A stretch of DNA of 64,000 bases from Paenalcaligenes faecalis (GCF_027557445.1 NZ_CP106841.1:1164001-1228000); one strand, 5' to 3'; shown: positions 26,272 through 35,440, counted from the stretch's first letter. Program-made: numbers and translations. The notes: generated by a model from the sequence alone, not told the origin.

Positions 26272-27060
26272 CTAGGCGCCATTATGCTGCATGAAGTGGC
26301 TTAAAAACTCTTTGGTACGGTCTTGAGTTGGGTTCGTAAAGAGTTGCTCAGCAGGGCCATCTTCCACTATTTTTCCTTGATCAAAAAAACAAACACGATC
26401 AGAAATTTGACGTGCGAACTGCATTTCATGTGTGACCAGTAAAATGGTTAAATCATGTTTGGTACATAGATGTTCAATGACTTGCAGTACCTCACCCACT
26501 AGCTCAGGATCTAAGGCAGAGGTAGGCTCGTCAAATAACATAATGTTAGGGCGCATGGCCAAAGCGCGTGCGATCCCTACACGTTGTTGTTGGCCGCCAG
26601 AGAGCTGACTAGGGAATTTATGAGCATGCTCTGTTAGTCCTACTAAGTCTAAGTAGTCCATGGCACGTTGTTTGGCTTTTTTCTTATCTAAGCCTAATAC
26701 ATGCACGGGCGCTTCTGTTACATTGCGTAGCACGCTCATGTGGGGGAATAAATTGAACTGTTGGAATACCATTCCCATCTTTTTACGCATATGGCGCAAG
26801 TGATGCTCGCTAGCTGGAATTAATTGTCCATTTTTTTCCTCATGCCATAAGGGTTCATCTTCTACGTAAATCGTACCGCCCTGAATATCCTCTAGAGTCA
26901 TTAAAATACGTAGTACGGTGGACTTGCCGGAGCCTGAGGGGCCAATAATAGTGACTTTTTCACCCTTGTTTACACTAAAGTTCAGCTCATCTAATATCGT
27001 ATGATCGCCAAACTTTTTGGTGACATTTTGGAAGTCAATAATAGGACTTGAGTTAGTCAT
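26272..27060 (-). CDS. ehuA: Ectoine/hydroxyectoine ABC transporter ATPase (EhuA-type)
   Basis: ATP-binding subunit of a polar-amino-acid type importer. 262 aa. Walker A 'GPSGSGKSTVLRI', Q-loop, signature 'LSGGQQQRVGIARAL', Walker B 'IMLFDEPTSALDPE', and H-loop 'LLVTHEMQF' are intact. The assignment to ectoine uptake rests on position next to ectABCD, the shared operator and the EhuABCD gene content, not on the ATPase itself. Last gene of the minus-strand operon; its start overlaps ehuD by 8 bases. Confidence 0.88.
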   Translation of the reverse strand: MTNSSPIIDFQNVTKKFGDHTILDELNFSVNKGEKVTIIGPSGSGKSTVLRILMTLEDIQGGTIYVEDEPLWHEEKNGQLIPASEHHLRHMRKKMGMVFQQFNLFPHMSVLRNVTEAPVHVLGLDKKKAKQRAMDYLDLVGLTEHAHKFPSQLSGGQQQRVGIARALAMRPNIMLFDEPTSALDPELVGEVLQVIEHLCTKHDLTILLVTHEMQFARQISDRVCFFDQGKIVEDGPAEQLFTNPTQDRTKEFLSHFMQHNGA

Positions 27061-27751
27061 GATTTAAGTGGATTCCTTCTTTGGGTAAACGCTCATCCAA
27101 CAGGCGTACTAACCAAGCAGCAATCAAGGTCATGATCAAATAGATCAGCCCCACCATGGATAAGGGGATTAAATAATGAAAACTACGATCGCCAATGATC
27201 TTCGCTACATTCAGCAGCTCTAATACCGATACTACTGATAGAATTGGCACATCTTTCATAATAGAAACAAGGTAATTACCTAGGGCTGGGATAATACGTG
27301 GAATGGCTTGCGGTAACACAATAGTGCCAAAGGTACGCCAACTGGAAAGATCTAAGGCCCGCGCTGCTTCTAATTGGCCTCTGTGTACGGATTCAATACC
27401 AGCGCGATAGACTTCAGAGGTATATGCACTGTATTGCAAGCCCAAGGCTAAGGCACCTGTCATAAAAGCAGGAAGAACTAAACCGTAATCCGGTAGTACG
27501 TAATACAAAAAGAACAGCTGTACTAGTAATGGCGTGTCACGAATAAACTCAGTAATAAAACGAGCAGGCCAAGAGATAATCTTAAAGCGTACGCTTTTTA
27601 AACCTGCAAGCACTAAGCCGACAATGGCAGCAATGACAAAACCGAGTAAGGTAGCCTGAATAGTGACGATTAGGCCTCGGCCTAAAATCGGTAAAATAGA
27701 CCATGCAAAAGCCCAGGCGCTACTGGTGTCCCAACTAATACCAAATAACAT
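27053..27751 (-). CDS. ehuD: Ectoine/hydroxyectoine ABC transporter permease (EhuD-type)
   Basis: Inner-membrane permease of the HisM/GlnP class. 232 aa with about five membrane helices; the EAA loop that docks the ATPase is seen around 'QLEAARALDLSSWRTFGTIV' and 'LPQAIPRIIPALGN'. It pairs with the upstream permease to form the channel. It abuts ehuC (1 base apart) and overlaps ehuA. Confidence 0.87.
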   Translation of the reverse strand: MLFGISWDTSSAWAFAWSILPILGRGLIVTIQATLLGFVIAAIVGLVLAGLKSVRFKIISWPARFITEFIRDTPLLVQLFFLYYVLPDYGLVLPAFMTGALALGLQYSAYTSEVYRAGIESVHRGQLEAARALDLSSWRTFGTIVLPQAIPRIIPALGNYLVSIMKDVPILSVVSVLELLNVAKIIGDRSFHYLIPLSMVGLIYLIMTLIAAWLVRLLDERLPKEGIHLNHD

Positions 27752-28423
27752 TTATTGACCTCCTGCACGCCAACGCGTGGTGTAACGCTCTAGAACACGC
27801 ATTAAGCCACTAATGACTAAGGCCATTCCAAAATACATAAATAGCAACATGGTATAAATAGTGGTGCTATCTTGGGTGTAATTGCGAATTTGCTCAGCCC
27901 TGAATGCTAAGTCGGCTAGGCCAATTAAAGAGACTAGAGCTGTATCTTTTAAGTTTTGTACAGCTAAGTTGCCAAAGCTAGGCATCATTTCAGGAATTGC
28001 CTGAGGCACAGCAATGCGCCACATGGTTTGCCGAGGACTGAAGTCTAATGCTTTAGCTGCTTCATATTGGGTTGGAGGTACAGCTTGTATAGCGCCACGG
28101 ACCACTTCTGCGCCATATGCTCCTATGTTCAGGGCTAAAGCGAGTGTGCCGGCAACGACTGGAGGTAAGCGTAAATCGAGACCAATAAGCTGGCCCAACA
28201 TGGGTAAAGCGAAGTACAACCAAAATAGCTGTACTAATAAAGATGTGCCACGGAAGATTTCTATGAAACAGATGCTGGTGGATTTGATCCACCAGCTAGT
28301 AGAGAGGCGTCCTACTCCGAACAAAAAGGCGAATACTGCGCCTAGAATGGTGGAGTAGATGGTGAGTTGCACTGTGACCCATGCGCCTGCAAGTAATGGG
28401 CCACTGTAATCAATCCAAGTCAT
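27752..28423 (-). CDS. ehuC: Ectoine/hydroxyectoine ABC transporter permease (EhuC-type)
   Basis: Second permease of the importer. 223 aa, about five membrane helices. EAA loop 'QYEAAKALDFSPRQTMWRIA' followed by 'VPQAIPEMMPSFGN'. It resembles the next gene's product in layout, as expected for paralogous His/Glu-type permeases. It lies 7 bases after ehuB. Confidence 0.87.
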   Translation of the reverse strand: MTWIDYSGPLLAGAWVTVQLTIYSTILGAVFAFLFGVGRLSTSWWIKSTSICFIEIFRGTSLLVQLFWLYFALPMLGQLIGLDLRLPPVVAGTLALALNIGAYGAEVVRGAIQAVPPTQYEAAKALDFSPRQTMWRIAVPQAIPEMMPSFGNLAVQNLKDTALVSLIGLADLAFRAEQIRNYTQDSTTIYTMLLFMYFGMALVISGLMRVLERYTTRWRAGGQ

Positions 28424-28430
28424 GCGAGTT

Positions 28431-29285
28431 CTAGCTCATGCATAAGTCAGCGGTAGTTTTGGTAGAGGATTCGCTTTGGTCTACTTCGCTAAAACCATAA
28501 CGACTTAAAATTTCTTGCCATTCGGGAGTTTGTTTGAATTTGGCCAGCTCCTCGTTAATGGCATCGCGTAAGCTTTCTGAGTTTTTGGCGAAGGTAAATC
28601 CCCCCCAGCTACGTACAGCAGTGCCATCGATGACGGGATCTTGAAAGTCAGCAGCTAGTTCTACGCGATCACTTTGCTTAGCTAATTCTGCAGCCGTTAG
28701 ACCAGTGGCGGCGTAAGCATCGGCGCGGCCAGTGGAAACGGTAGAAATAGCGTCGGCATTATTAGCAATAGTGACTAGATTGGACTCGTCTACTCCTAAA
28801 GCTTGCATCATCTCGAGCTGATCAGCGCCGGCCATGATAGCGACCTTGTGGGAACCATCTTTAAAGTCCTCATAACTACGCAGGTTTTTTGGATTGCCAG
28901 CAGCAACTAGGAGGCCTTCGCCATAAGAGCTATTGGGCTCGGAGAACAGGATTTGCTGACAACGTTGCGGCAAAATGGCCATTTCTGCAGCGACCATATC
29001 AAAGCGGTCCGCTTGCAAACCTGGGATGAGAGAGCCGAAGTTAGTGGTTTGCCATTCAATATTCTCTATGCCAAGGGCTTTAACCAAATGAGCGGCTACT
29101 TCAGGTCCTACTCCTTTCGCATTACCATTTAAATCAGTAAAGCCATAAGGAATTTCGTTGGCAATAGCAATGCGGATAGTCCCTTTTTGTTTGAGCTCTT
29201 CGAGATCAGCGGCCTGAGTGCTTAAGCTCAGGCTAAGCAGGGCGGCTGTTGTGGAGAGAATAATAGATCGTGGTAAGCAACGCAT
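28431..29285 (-). CDS. ehuB: Ectoine/hydroxyectoine solute-binding protein (EhuB-type)
   Basis: Periplasmic family 3 solute-binding protein. 284 aa with a signal peptide (cut after about residue 25, 'LSTQA'). The mature start 'KGTIRIAIANEIPYGFTD', 'GNAKGVGPEVAAHLVKALGI' and 'WQTTNFGSLIPGLQADRFD' fit EhuB-like proteins. Aromatic residues for the ligand cage cannot be verified without an alignment. It heads the operon behind the operator at 29366-29387. Confidence 0.88.
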   Translation of the reverse strand: MRCLPRSIILSTTAALLSLSLSTQAADLEELKQKGTIRIAIANEIPYGFTDLNGNAKGVGPEVAAHLVKALGIENIEWQTTNFGSLIPGLQADRFDMVAAEMAILPQRCQQILFSEPNSSYGEGLLVAAGNPKNLRSYEDFKDGSHKVAIMAGADQLEMMQALGVDESNLVTIANNADAISTVSTGRADAYAATGLTAAELAKQSDRVELAADFQDPVIDGTAVRSWGGFTFAKNSESLRDAINEELAKFKQTPEWQEILSRYGFSEVDQSESSTKTTADLCMS

Positions 29286-29365
29286 GGCTTTTCCTTTATC
29301 TAATAATAAGTATGGAGCCGAGGTTTAACCTGGCAAGTAATTTGCGTAACAATAATAGCCTAGAA

Positions 29366-29387
29366 AATCATTTCAACTCAAATGATT
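29366..29387. promoter_or_regulatory. Perfect inverted repeat upstream of the ehu operon
   Basis: AATCATTT-caactc-AAATGATT: 8-bp arms and a 6-base spacer, 81 bases before the ehuB start. Nearly the same sequence (19/22, inverted) lies upstream of ectR, so both operons probably answer to one regulator, most simply EctR. Confidence 0.65.
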
Positions 29388-29632
29388 TAGATTAAATCTA
29401 TTGGCATAAAACTTCGTTAGTTAAAATAAATTGCGTGTTTGGGCCACATTTAGAGCAGTAAATAGATGTATTTATTGCTTTGAGATTGTTTTTTTCGTAA
29501 AAATTGTGTTAGGATAAATTTATGTACAAAGCACAATCCTTTTTCTTTTTTTATTTTTATGCTTTTCCTATGCCGCTGGCGCAGGAAGGGATGGCTTGTA
29601 CACAACGCACATAGCAAAAACAGTTCCCAACT

Positions 29633-29663
29633 AAAGCCGCCAGCGCACAAGGCGGCTTTTTTT
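29633..29663 (+). terminator. Intrinsic terminator upstream of mnmA fragment
   Basis: Perfect 9-bp stem AAAGCCGCC/GGCGGCTTT (29633-29641 with 29651-29659), 9-base loop, seven T in a row. No known gene ends just before it on the plus strand, so it must end a non-coding or unrecognised transcript or be left over from a rearrangement. Confidence 0.85.
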
Positions 29664-29707
29664 GTGCCTCCACATACCTGGTAGCACAACCTCAATGGAG
29701 TCTAGAC

Positions 29708-30535
29708 GTGTCGCACAATCCTGATGTGTTGTGTAATGCTGAAATTAAATTTAAGGCCTTCTTAGACCATGCTATGAGCTTAGGTGCCGAGCGTATTGCG
29801 ACTGGACACTATGCACGAGTCTGTGCGGTGCAAACTCCGCAAGGCCCACACTATCAACTGCTCAAAGGGGTAGATCAAAGCAAGGATCAAAGCTATTTTT
29901 TACACCGTTTAAATCAAGATCAATTGTCACGCACCTTATTCCCTTTAGGGGAAATTGAGAAAACCGAAGTGCGGCGTATTGCTGAGCAGTTGCAATTGCC
30001 CAATGCCAAGAAAAAAGACTCTACCGGTATTTGTTTTATTGGTGAGCGCCCATTTCGTGAGTTTTTGAATCGCTATTTGCCAACTAAACCAGGGCCAATC
30101 AAGACGCCTGAAGGAAAAGTGATCGGTGAGCATATGGGGTTGGCATTTTATACCTATGGGCAGCGTAAGGGCTTGGGTATAGGTGGTATTAAAGGTACAC
30201 AGCGTGACGATGGGACAGCAGATGCCTGGTATGCGGCACGCAAAGACTTGGCAAACAACACGCTTTATGTGGTGCAAGGGCATGATCACCCTTGGTTGTT
30301 AAACCATAACCTTAAGGCGGAAAATGTTAGTTGGATTGCAGGTCAGGCACCAGACTTAATGCATTGTGCGGCTAAAACACGCTATAGACAAAGTGATGCT
30401 TCCTGCCAAATTCTTCAAGCAGATACTCAAAACTTGAGTTTACATTTCGAGCAGGCTCAGTGGGCTGTTACACCGGGGCAGTCGGTAGTGTTGTATGACG
30501 GCGATGTGTGTTTGGGTGGTGGAATTATTCAATAA
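29708..30535 (+). pseudogene. mnmA: tRNA 2-thiouridylase MnmA lacking its N-terminal ATP-binding part
   Basis: MnmA thiolates U34 of Lys, Glu and Gln tRNAs. The frame starts at GTG 29708 and matches the family only from '[19 protein letters not shown]' onward. Both catalytic cysteines remain ('VLCNAEI' and '[11 protein letters not shown]') with the full C-terminal domain ('[13 protein letters not shown]', '[11 protein letters not shown]'). About 95-100 residues are missing, including the PP-loop SGGVDSS needed to adenylate uridine. 275 aa against about 365. A GGAG lies 7 bases before the GTG, so a protein may be made, but it should be inactive alone. The deleted end faces the ectoine module. 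Confidence 0.85.
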
Positions 30536-31353
30536 TGACCATTACATTTTTAGTTATTTTCGCCTTTTTGGGCGCTTTTGTCGGTTTTGCAGCAGGTTTG
30601 TTGGGCATAGGAGGGGGCATGATTTTGGTGCCCTTTTTAAACTTCTTATTACCGCTTTTAGGGGTGCCTGCTGATATAGCAGTACACGTGGCTATTGCTA
30701 CGGCGATGGCCACTATTATTTTCACCTCGCTGTCTAGCATGCGAGCGCACCATGCCCATCAAGCTATTCGGTGGGATGTGGTCAAGCTCATGGCTCCTGG
30801 TTTGGTAGTCGGGGGGCTGATCTCGGGAGGGGCTGTATTTGCCTATATTAATGGTTTGCTCCTGGCTGTTATTTTTGCTTGCTTTGTGGTGTATTCCGCG
30901 TTGAAAATGTTTAGAAATACGCCGCCTCCCATAGGGGCAACCATGCCTGCACCGTGGCAAATTACCGCATTTGGAGGTGTAGTCGGGTTTGTGTCTGGCC
31001 TATTAGGGGCTGGAGGCGGTTTTTTATCCGTCCCCTTTATGGTGCGTGCGCAGGTTTCCATGCAAAAAGCGATTGCTACTTCAGCGGCTTTGGGCTTTTT
31101 TATTGCGATAGCGAATGGTATAGGCTATGTGTGGTCTGGTTCTGAATACACCAATCTACAAGCGGGCTTATTAGGGTATGTATATTGGCCAGCCTTAGTA
31201 GTCTTAACGGTTTTTAGTATGTTAAGCGCTCCCTTTGGTGCCAAAATGGCACACCGTTTGCCTGTTAAAGTCTTAAAGCGGGTTTTTGCTAGCATGCTTT
31301 TAGTTTTAGCCGTTCAGATGTTAATTGAAACTCTGCAAGTGCATTTAAGCTAA
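30535..31353 (+). CDS. TauE/SafE family sulfite/anion permease
   Basis: Membrane protein of the TSUP family (sulfite, sulfonate or organosulfur export or uptake); substrate unknown. 272 aa, about eight membrane helices in two related halves, each with the glycine-rich family motif ('GFAAGLLGIGGGMILVPFL' and 'GFVSGLLGAGGGFLSVPFM'). Start ATG 30535 overlaps the mnmA stop (TAATG), so the two are coupled. Confidence 0.9.
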   Translation: MTITFLVIFAFLGAFVGFAAGLLGIGGGMILVPFLNFLLPLLGVPADIAVHVAIATAMATIIFTSLSSMRAHHAHQAIRWDVVKLMAPGLVVGGLISGGAVFAYINGLLLAVIFACFVVYSALKMFRNTPPPIGATMPAPWQITAFGGVVGFVSGLLGAGGGFLSVPFMVRAQVSMQKAIATSAALGFFIAIANGIGYVWSGSEYTNLQAGLLGYVYWPALVVLTVFSMLSAPFGAKMAHRLPVKVLKRVFASMLLVLAVQMLIETLQVHLS

Positions 31354-31711
31354 GTACTTTAAAGGTCACGCTGACGTTAAATGTGACCCGTGTCAAGCTG
31401 AATAGAGCTCCTCATCATTTAAAAAATACGGCTTTTTATGTAAAAGTGACTAGAGAACATAAGTCTCCCCCCTAATAACACCTGCTTAATAACGAAGGGT
31501 TAATAGATATGCTTGCGTAAATTATTGTTTTTAATTGTTATCAAATGAAGAGGGATAGGGTTAGGGCTAATAGAGGATGCTGGATTAGGTGATATGTGCA
31601 GATGATAAAGGCCTAAATCAGTTTAAAGCGGGCATTATGTACTGATCTCACGTATGCTGTCAGAGTGCCTCAGTCGTTTACTGTGGCGACCAATATAGAT
31701 AGGAAATCGAA
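31354..31711. other. Non-coding stretch after TauE
   Basis: 358 bases with stops in all frames. It contains a 6-bp inverted repeat GGTCAC/GTGACC (31364-31369 with 31383-31388) without a T-run and otherwise nothing I can name. Confidence 0.5.
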
Positions 31712-31882
31712 ATGGATCAAGACAATAAGCCCATGAAGAAAAAAACTAAACCCAATTATTTTGAGCAGTTGATGGGTGGGGCAGGGGGACGACCAGCTAA
31801 AAATGCGGTGGTTGGCTTTTCTCGATCCTTGTCTGCCAATAGTGGCAAGCGATTAGGCAAAGGAAATGCCAGAGGGCGTTGA
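31712..31882 (+). CDS. Small basic hypothetical protein
   Basis: A 56-aa ORF with an AGGAAA ribosome site 6 bases before ATG 31712. The product is very basic and glycine-rich: a lysine-rich start ('MKKKTKPNYFEQLMGG'), then 'AGGRPAKNAVVGFSRSLSAN' and 'GKRLGKGNARGR'. The composition suggests nucleic-acid binding, but I recognise no family. It stands alone between the TauE gene and rnr. Confidence 0.55.
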   Translation: MDQDNKPMKKKTKPNYFEQLMGGAGGRPAKNAVVGFSRSLSANSGKRLGKGNARGR

Positions 31883-32104
31883 TTGATTGTTCAGCGAGAC
31901 AAGAGGCTAATCGCATACAGCCCATCGGAGAGGTAACAGGGGCCTAAGGCAACGGTTACCCATTCCGTCATCAAAGCATATCGTTGTATGCTATGACTAT
32001 AAGAAGTGATAAATTTAGTTCTTTAACCTTGTTTTTGTGCGCATAACGCGCAAAAATTAGTGTGAAAAATTATAAATACAGTATTTTGAAAATGGAAGTC
32101 CTCT
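31883..32104. other. Leader region of rnr
   Basis: 222 bases without a gene. GGTAAC (31933-31938) and GTTACC further on could pair around 'GGGGCCTAAGGC'. Closer to rnr, TTTTTGTGCG (32032-32041) faces CGCGCAAAAA (32047-32056), a hairpin with one mismatch about 50 bases before the start. It may shape the rnr leader. Confidence 0.35.
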
Positions 32105-34561
32105 TTGACTAAAAAACCAACTACTCCTAACCATGACGCGGACGAAGGTGTGGACCGTTATGATTTACCCCCTGACTTTGATCCCTATGTCCCAAGTCGT
32201 GAAGAAATTCTAACGTGTTTACGAAATAGCTCCGAGCCTCTCTCCATAGAGACACTGGCGCAGCAGTTAGGTATTACGGTGCCATTGTCAGTGGGTGCAG
32301 AACGACGTCTGGCGGCGATGCGACGAGATGGCCAAGTGACGATTGATGCAAATCAGTGCGTGGTGTTGAATAGTAAAAACCCATTTGTATCTGGTCGGGT
32401 TCAGGGCCATCGGGATGGTTTTGGATTTTTGATTCGTGATGATGGTCAGCGCCCGGATTTATTTCTATCGCCCCGAGAAATGATGCGCGTCTTGCATGGT
32501 GATCGCGTAGTAGTTCGCCCAGATGGTGAGTATCGCGGTAAACCCGAAGCCGTTATTGTCGAGGTACTAGAGCGTCCAACTAATCGCCTAGTCGGACGAT
32601 TACATAAAGAGCAGGGTATTTATACTGTCGCTCCCGAAGATCAACGAATTAAACATGATATTTTTATTGCGCCAGCGGATATTGCCGGAGCAGTCGATGG
32701 CCAGGTGGTCACCGTTGAGATCACTCGCCAACCCGCTCGTCATTTGCAGCCTCAAGGAAAAGTCATAGAGGTGTTGGGTGAGATCGATGATCCAGGAATG
32801 GAGATTGAAATTGCAGTACGCAAGTTTGATGTGCCAGTAGATTTTTCCGAGGCAACACTGGCTCAGGCTGCAAAAATCCCTCAAGCATTACGCGCGATGG
32901 ATTATAAAGGACGTGTGGATTTACGTGATTTGCCATTTATTACGATTGATGGTGAGGACGCCCGTGACTTTGATGACGCCGTTTATGTCGAAGAGATCAA
33001 CGTGGGTCGAGGCAAAACCTACCGTAAAGGGTGGCGTTTATTAGTTGCTATTGCAGATGTGAGTGCCTATGTGCGTCCAGGAGACGCGATAGATCAAGAT
33101 GCTATTGAGCGTGGGACAAGCGTGTATTTTCCACGACGTGTCATTCCGATGTTGCCGGAGGCCTTGTCTAATGGCATTTGTTCACTAAATCCAGGCGAGG
33201 ATCGATTAACGCTAGTCTGTGACATGGTGATTCCCGCTGAGGGCGCCAGAGCAGGCAAGATTACGGCCTATCAGTTTTATCCGGCTGTTATTCACTCCCA
33301 TGCTCGGACCACCTACACGCAAATCTGGGAGGCCCTACAGCAACCTCAGGGGCCTGCTGCTAAGTCCTTGGGTGCTATATATGCCCAAATTCAAAGCAGC
33401 TATGAATTATTTACGATGTTTTTGGCTCAGCGCAAAGAGCGTGGGGCCATTGATTTTGACACCGTAGAGACCAAGATCGTTTGTAACGAGCTTGGACGTA
33501 TAGAACGTATAGAACCTTTAGTTCGTAATGATGCTCATAAATTAATCGAAGAGTTTATGTTGGCGGCCAATACTTGTGCGGCGGACTTCATTGCGCGTAA
33601 TAAGCGATTTGGACTCTATCGTGTCCACGAAGGGCCGACAGTAGAAAAGTTACAAACGTTCCGAGAGTACCTACGTACTCTAGGGTTGTATCTGGAAGGC
33701 GGTGATGAGCCGACTACAGCAGACTATGCGCGATTGATTGATGCAGTACGGGGTCGTACTGATTTTGAGGTCATTCAAACCATGTGTTTGCGATCCATGC
33801 AGCAAGCCATATACAGCCCTGAAAACGGTGGGCATTTTGGCTTGTCTTATAATTTGTATACCCATTTCACATCACCGATACGACGTTACCCCGACTTGCT
33901 AACACATCGCGTGATTAAGTCCATTTTAAAAGGCCAACGATATGTTCCCGATATTGGGGATGAAGAGGGCGATGAGCTATTAACTCGTAATCAGAAAGAG
34001 TTTTCTGTTTGGGAGCGTCTAGGGGTTATGTTGTCTGCACGAGAGCGTCGTGCCGATGAGGCTTCTTATGATGTGCAGGCGTGGTTGAAATGTTATTTCA
34101 TGAAAGATCACGTCGGAGAGGTATTTAGCGGTAAAATCACGGGTGTTGCCGCCTTTGGTATCTTTATTACGCTTGATACGCTCTATGTAGAGGGTATGGT
34201 GCATGTATCTGAACTGGGTTCAGATTATTTTGTCTATAACGAGGCCAGCCATGATTTACGTGGTGAACGTACGGGTATGCGTTATAAATTAACTGATGCC
34301 GTTCAGGTGCAGGTAGCTCGGGTTAACTTAGAGACAAGAAAAATAGATTTTCGATTGATGGAAGGTAATGGCTATAAAAAGCTGACGACTTCCCCCAATC
34401 CAGAGCGAACAGGGCGCTCACAAAAAAAGGCGGCGCCCCCTAAGCCCAAAGAGCTTAAAGGGACTGCCAGTGAGCGTCGTGCCGCTGCACGTAAGGCTGC
34501 CCGTAAAGCCGCGGCGACAGAAAAAGCAGCAACGCGTAAAGCCAAGCGCCCACGTCGTTAA
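32105..34561 (+). CDS. rnr: Ribonuclease R
   Basis: Processive 3'-5' exoribonuclease that degrades structured RNA. 818 aa. N-terminal helix-turn-helix (about residues 20-85), cold-shock domains, the RNB catalytic core with the aspartate cluster in 'TIDGEDARDFDDAVYVEE', a C-terminal S1 domain ('GEVFSGKITGVAAFGIFI') and a Lys/Arg/Ala-rich tail of about 55 residues. The start is a TTG with GGAAG six bases upstream; no nearer ATG is in frame. rlmB follows 34 bases later, the common pairing. Confidence 0.96.
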   Translation: MTKKPTTPNHDADEGVDRYDLPPDFDPYVPSREEILTCLRNSSEPLSIETLAQQLGITVPLSVGAERRLAAMRRDGQVTIDANQCVVLNSKNPFVSGRVQGHRDGFGFLIRDDGQRPDLFLSPREMMRVLHGDRVVVRPDGEYRGKPEAVIVEVLERPTNRLVGRLHKEQGIYTVAPEDQRIKHDIFIAPADIAGAVDGQVVTVEITRQPARHLQPQGKVIEVLGEIDDPGMEIEIAVRKFDVPVDFSEATLAQAAKIPQALRAMDYKGRVDLRDLPFITIDGEDARDFDDAVYVEEINVGRGKTYRKGWRLLVAIADVSAYVRPGDAIDQDAIERGTSVYFPRRVIPMLPEALSNGICSLNPGEDRLTLVCDMVIPAEGARAGKITAYQFYPAVIHSHARTTYTQIWEALQQPQGPAAKSLGAIYAQIQSSYELFTMFLAQRKERGAIDFDTVETKIVCNELGRIERIEPLVRNDAHKLIEEFMLAANTCAADFIARNKRFGLYRVHEGPTVEKLQTFREYLRTLGLYLEGGDEPTTADYARLIDAVRGRTDFEVIQTMCLRSMQQAIYSPENGGHFGLSYNLYTHFTSPIRRYPDLLTHRVIKSILKGQRYVPDIGDEEGDELLTRNQKEFSVWERLGVMLSARERRADEASYDVQAWLKCYFMKDHVGEVFSGKITGVAAFGIFITLDTLYVEGMVHVSELGSDYFVYNEASHDLRGERTGMRYKLTDAVQVQVARVNLETRKIDFRLMEGNGYKKLTTSPNPERTGRSQKKAAPPKPKELKGTASERRAAARKAARKAAATEKAATRKAKRPRR

Positions 34562-34595
34562 TTATTTTTTATTTATAGATTTATAGGATAGTTTT

Positions 34596-35354
34596 ATGTC
34601 ATTGCAAATGCTGGCGGGCTTTCATGCGGTACAAGCCCGCATTCGTCACGCAGCCGAATCCATCAAAGAGCTCTACGTTGAGCAAGCACGTCGTGACAAG
34701 CGTATGCAAAACTTTATTGCTCAGGCTGAGCAAGCTGGCTTACGTATTATTTTTGCTGATAAAGCACGCTTAGACAATATGGCCAAAGGTGTGCGTCATC
34801 AGGGTTTAATTGCGATGGCAACAGAGGTTGAGTTGGCCATGGATGTAGATGATTTACTCGATGCGCTTGAGGATCAAGGAATTAAACCGTTGTTGCTGAT
34901 TTTAGATAGTGTGACGGACCCTCATAATCTGGGGGCGTGTTTACGTACTGCAGATGCTGCCGGAGCCCATGCGGTGATAGCACCTAAAGATCGTGCAGTG
35001 GGGTTGAACCCGACGGTGCGTCGTGTTGCATGTGGGGCAGCAGAGACCTTGCCTTATATTACGGTAACTAATTTAGCGCGTACCATGCGCCAATTGCGTG
35101 ACAGAGACGTGTGGTTAGTGGGTACAGACGATCAGGCGACCGAGTCTATGCATCAAGTCGATGGTAAGCGTGGTATGGCATGGGTGATGGGGGCCGAGGG
35201 CGAGGGCATGCGCCGCTTAACTCGTGAGACCTGTGATGAGTTAGTTAGTATCCCCATGTTGGGCTCGGTAGAGAGCTTAAACGTGAGTGTTGCCAGTGCG
35301 GTATGCTTATATGAAACCTTGCGTCAACGTCAAATACCTACTAATAGTCAATAG
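34596..35354 (+). CDS. rlmB: 23S rRNA (guanosine-2251-2'-O)-methyltransferase RlmB
   Basis: SPOUT methyltransferase for Gm2251 of 23S rRNA. 252 aa. N-terminal RNA-binding domain (residues 1-75), then knot motifs '[20 protein letters not shown]', '[12 protein letters not shown]' and '[17 protein letters not shown]'. It is the same superfamily as the gene at 8009 but has the RlmB-type N-terminus and the usual place after rnr. Confidence 0.95.
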   Translation: MSLQMLAGFHAVQARIRHAAESIKELYVEQARRDKRMQNFIAQAEQAGLRIIFADKARLDNMAKGVRHQGLIAMATEVELAMDVDDLLDALEDQGIKPLLLILDSVTDPHNLGACLRTADAAGAHAVIAPKDRAVGLNPTVRRVACGAAETLPYITVTNLARTMRQLRDRDVWLVGTDDQATESMHQVDGKRGMAWVMGAEGEGMRRLTRETCDELVSIPMLGSVESLNVSVASAVCLYETLRQRQIPTNSQ

Positions 35355-35440
35355 ATATAGCTAAATTATCTAAGCTTATATTTTAGAACGCGGGTTTCTC
35401 ACCGCATAATAAAACATCAGGTTTATTATTTGTGATTATT

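Larger units (their letters stand above)
29286..29707. other. Intergenic region between ehuB and truncated mnmA
   Basis: AT-rich DNA holding the ehu operator (29366-29387) and, on the plus strand, a weak promoter-like pair (TTGTTT, 18 bases, TAGGAT, ending about 29515) and a strong terminator at 29633-29663. These could produce an RNA of about 140 bases. Short ORFs inside it (31 and 41 codons) have no ribosome site. The last 40 bases carry a ribosome-site-like GGAG before the GTG of the mnmA fragment. Confidence 0.45.

Noticed and set aside
29522-29684. Leader-peptide ORFs of 31 and 41 codons before mnmA
   Set aside because: No ribosome site, no run of regulatory codons, and the longer one runs through the terminator stem.
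31364-31388. GGTCAC/GTGACC repeat as terminator of the TauE gene
   Set aside because: Long loop and no T-run; more likely chance or a weak protein site.
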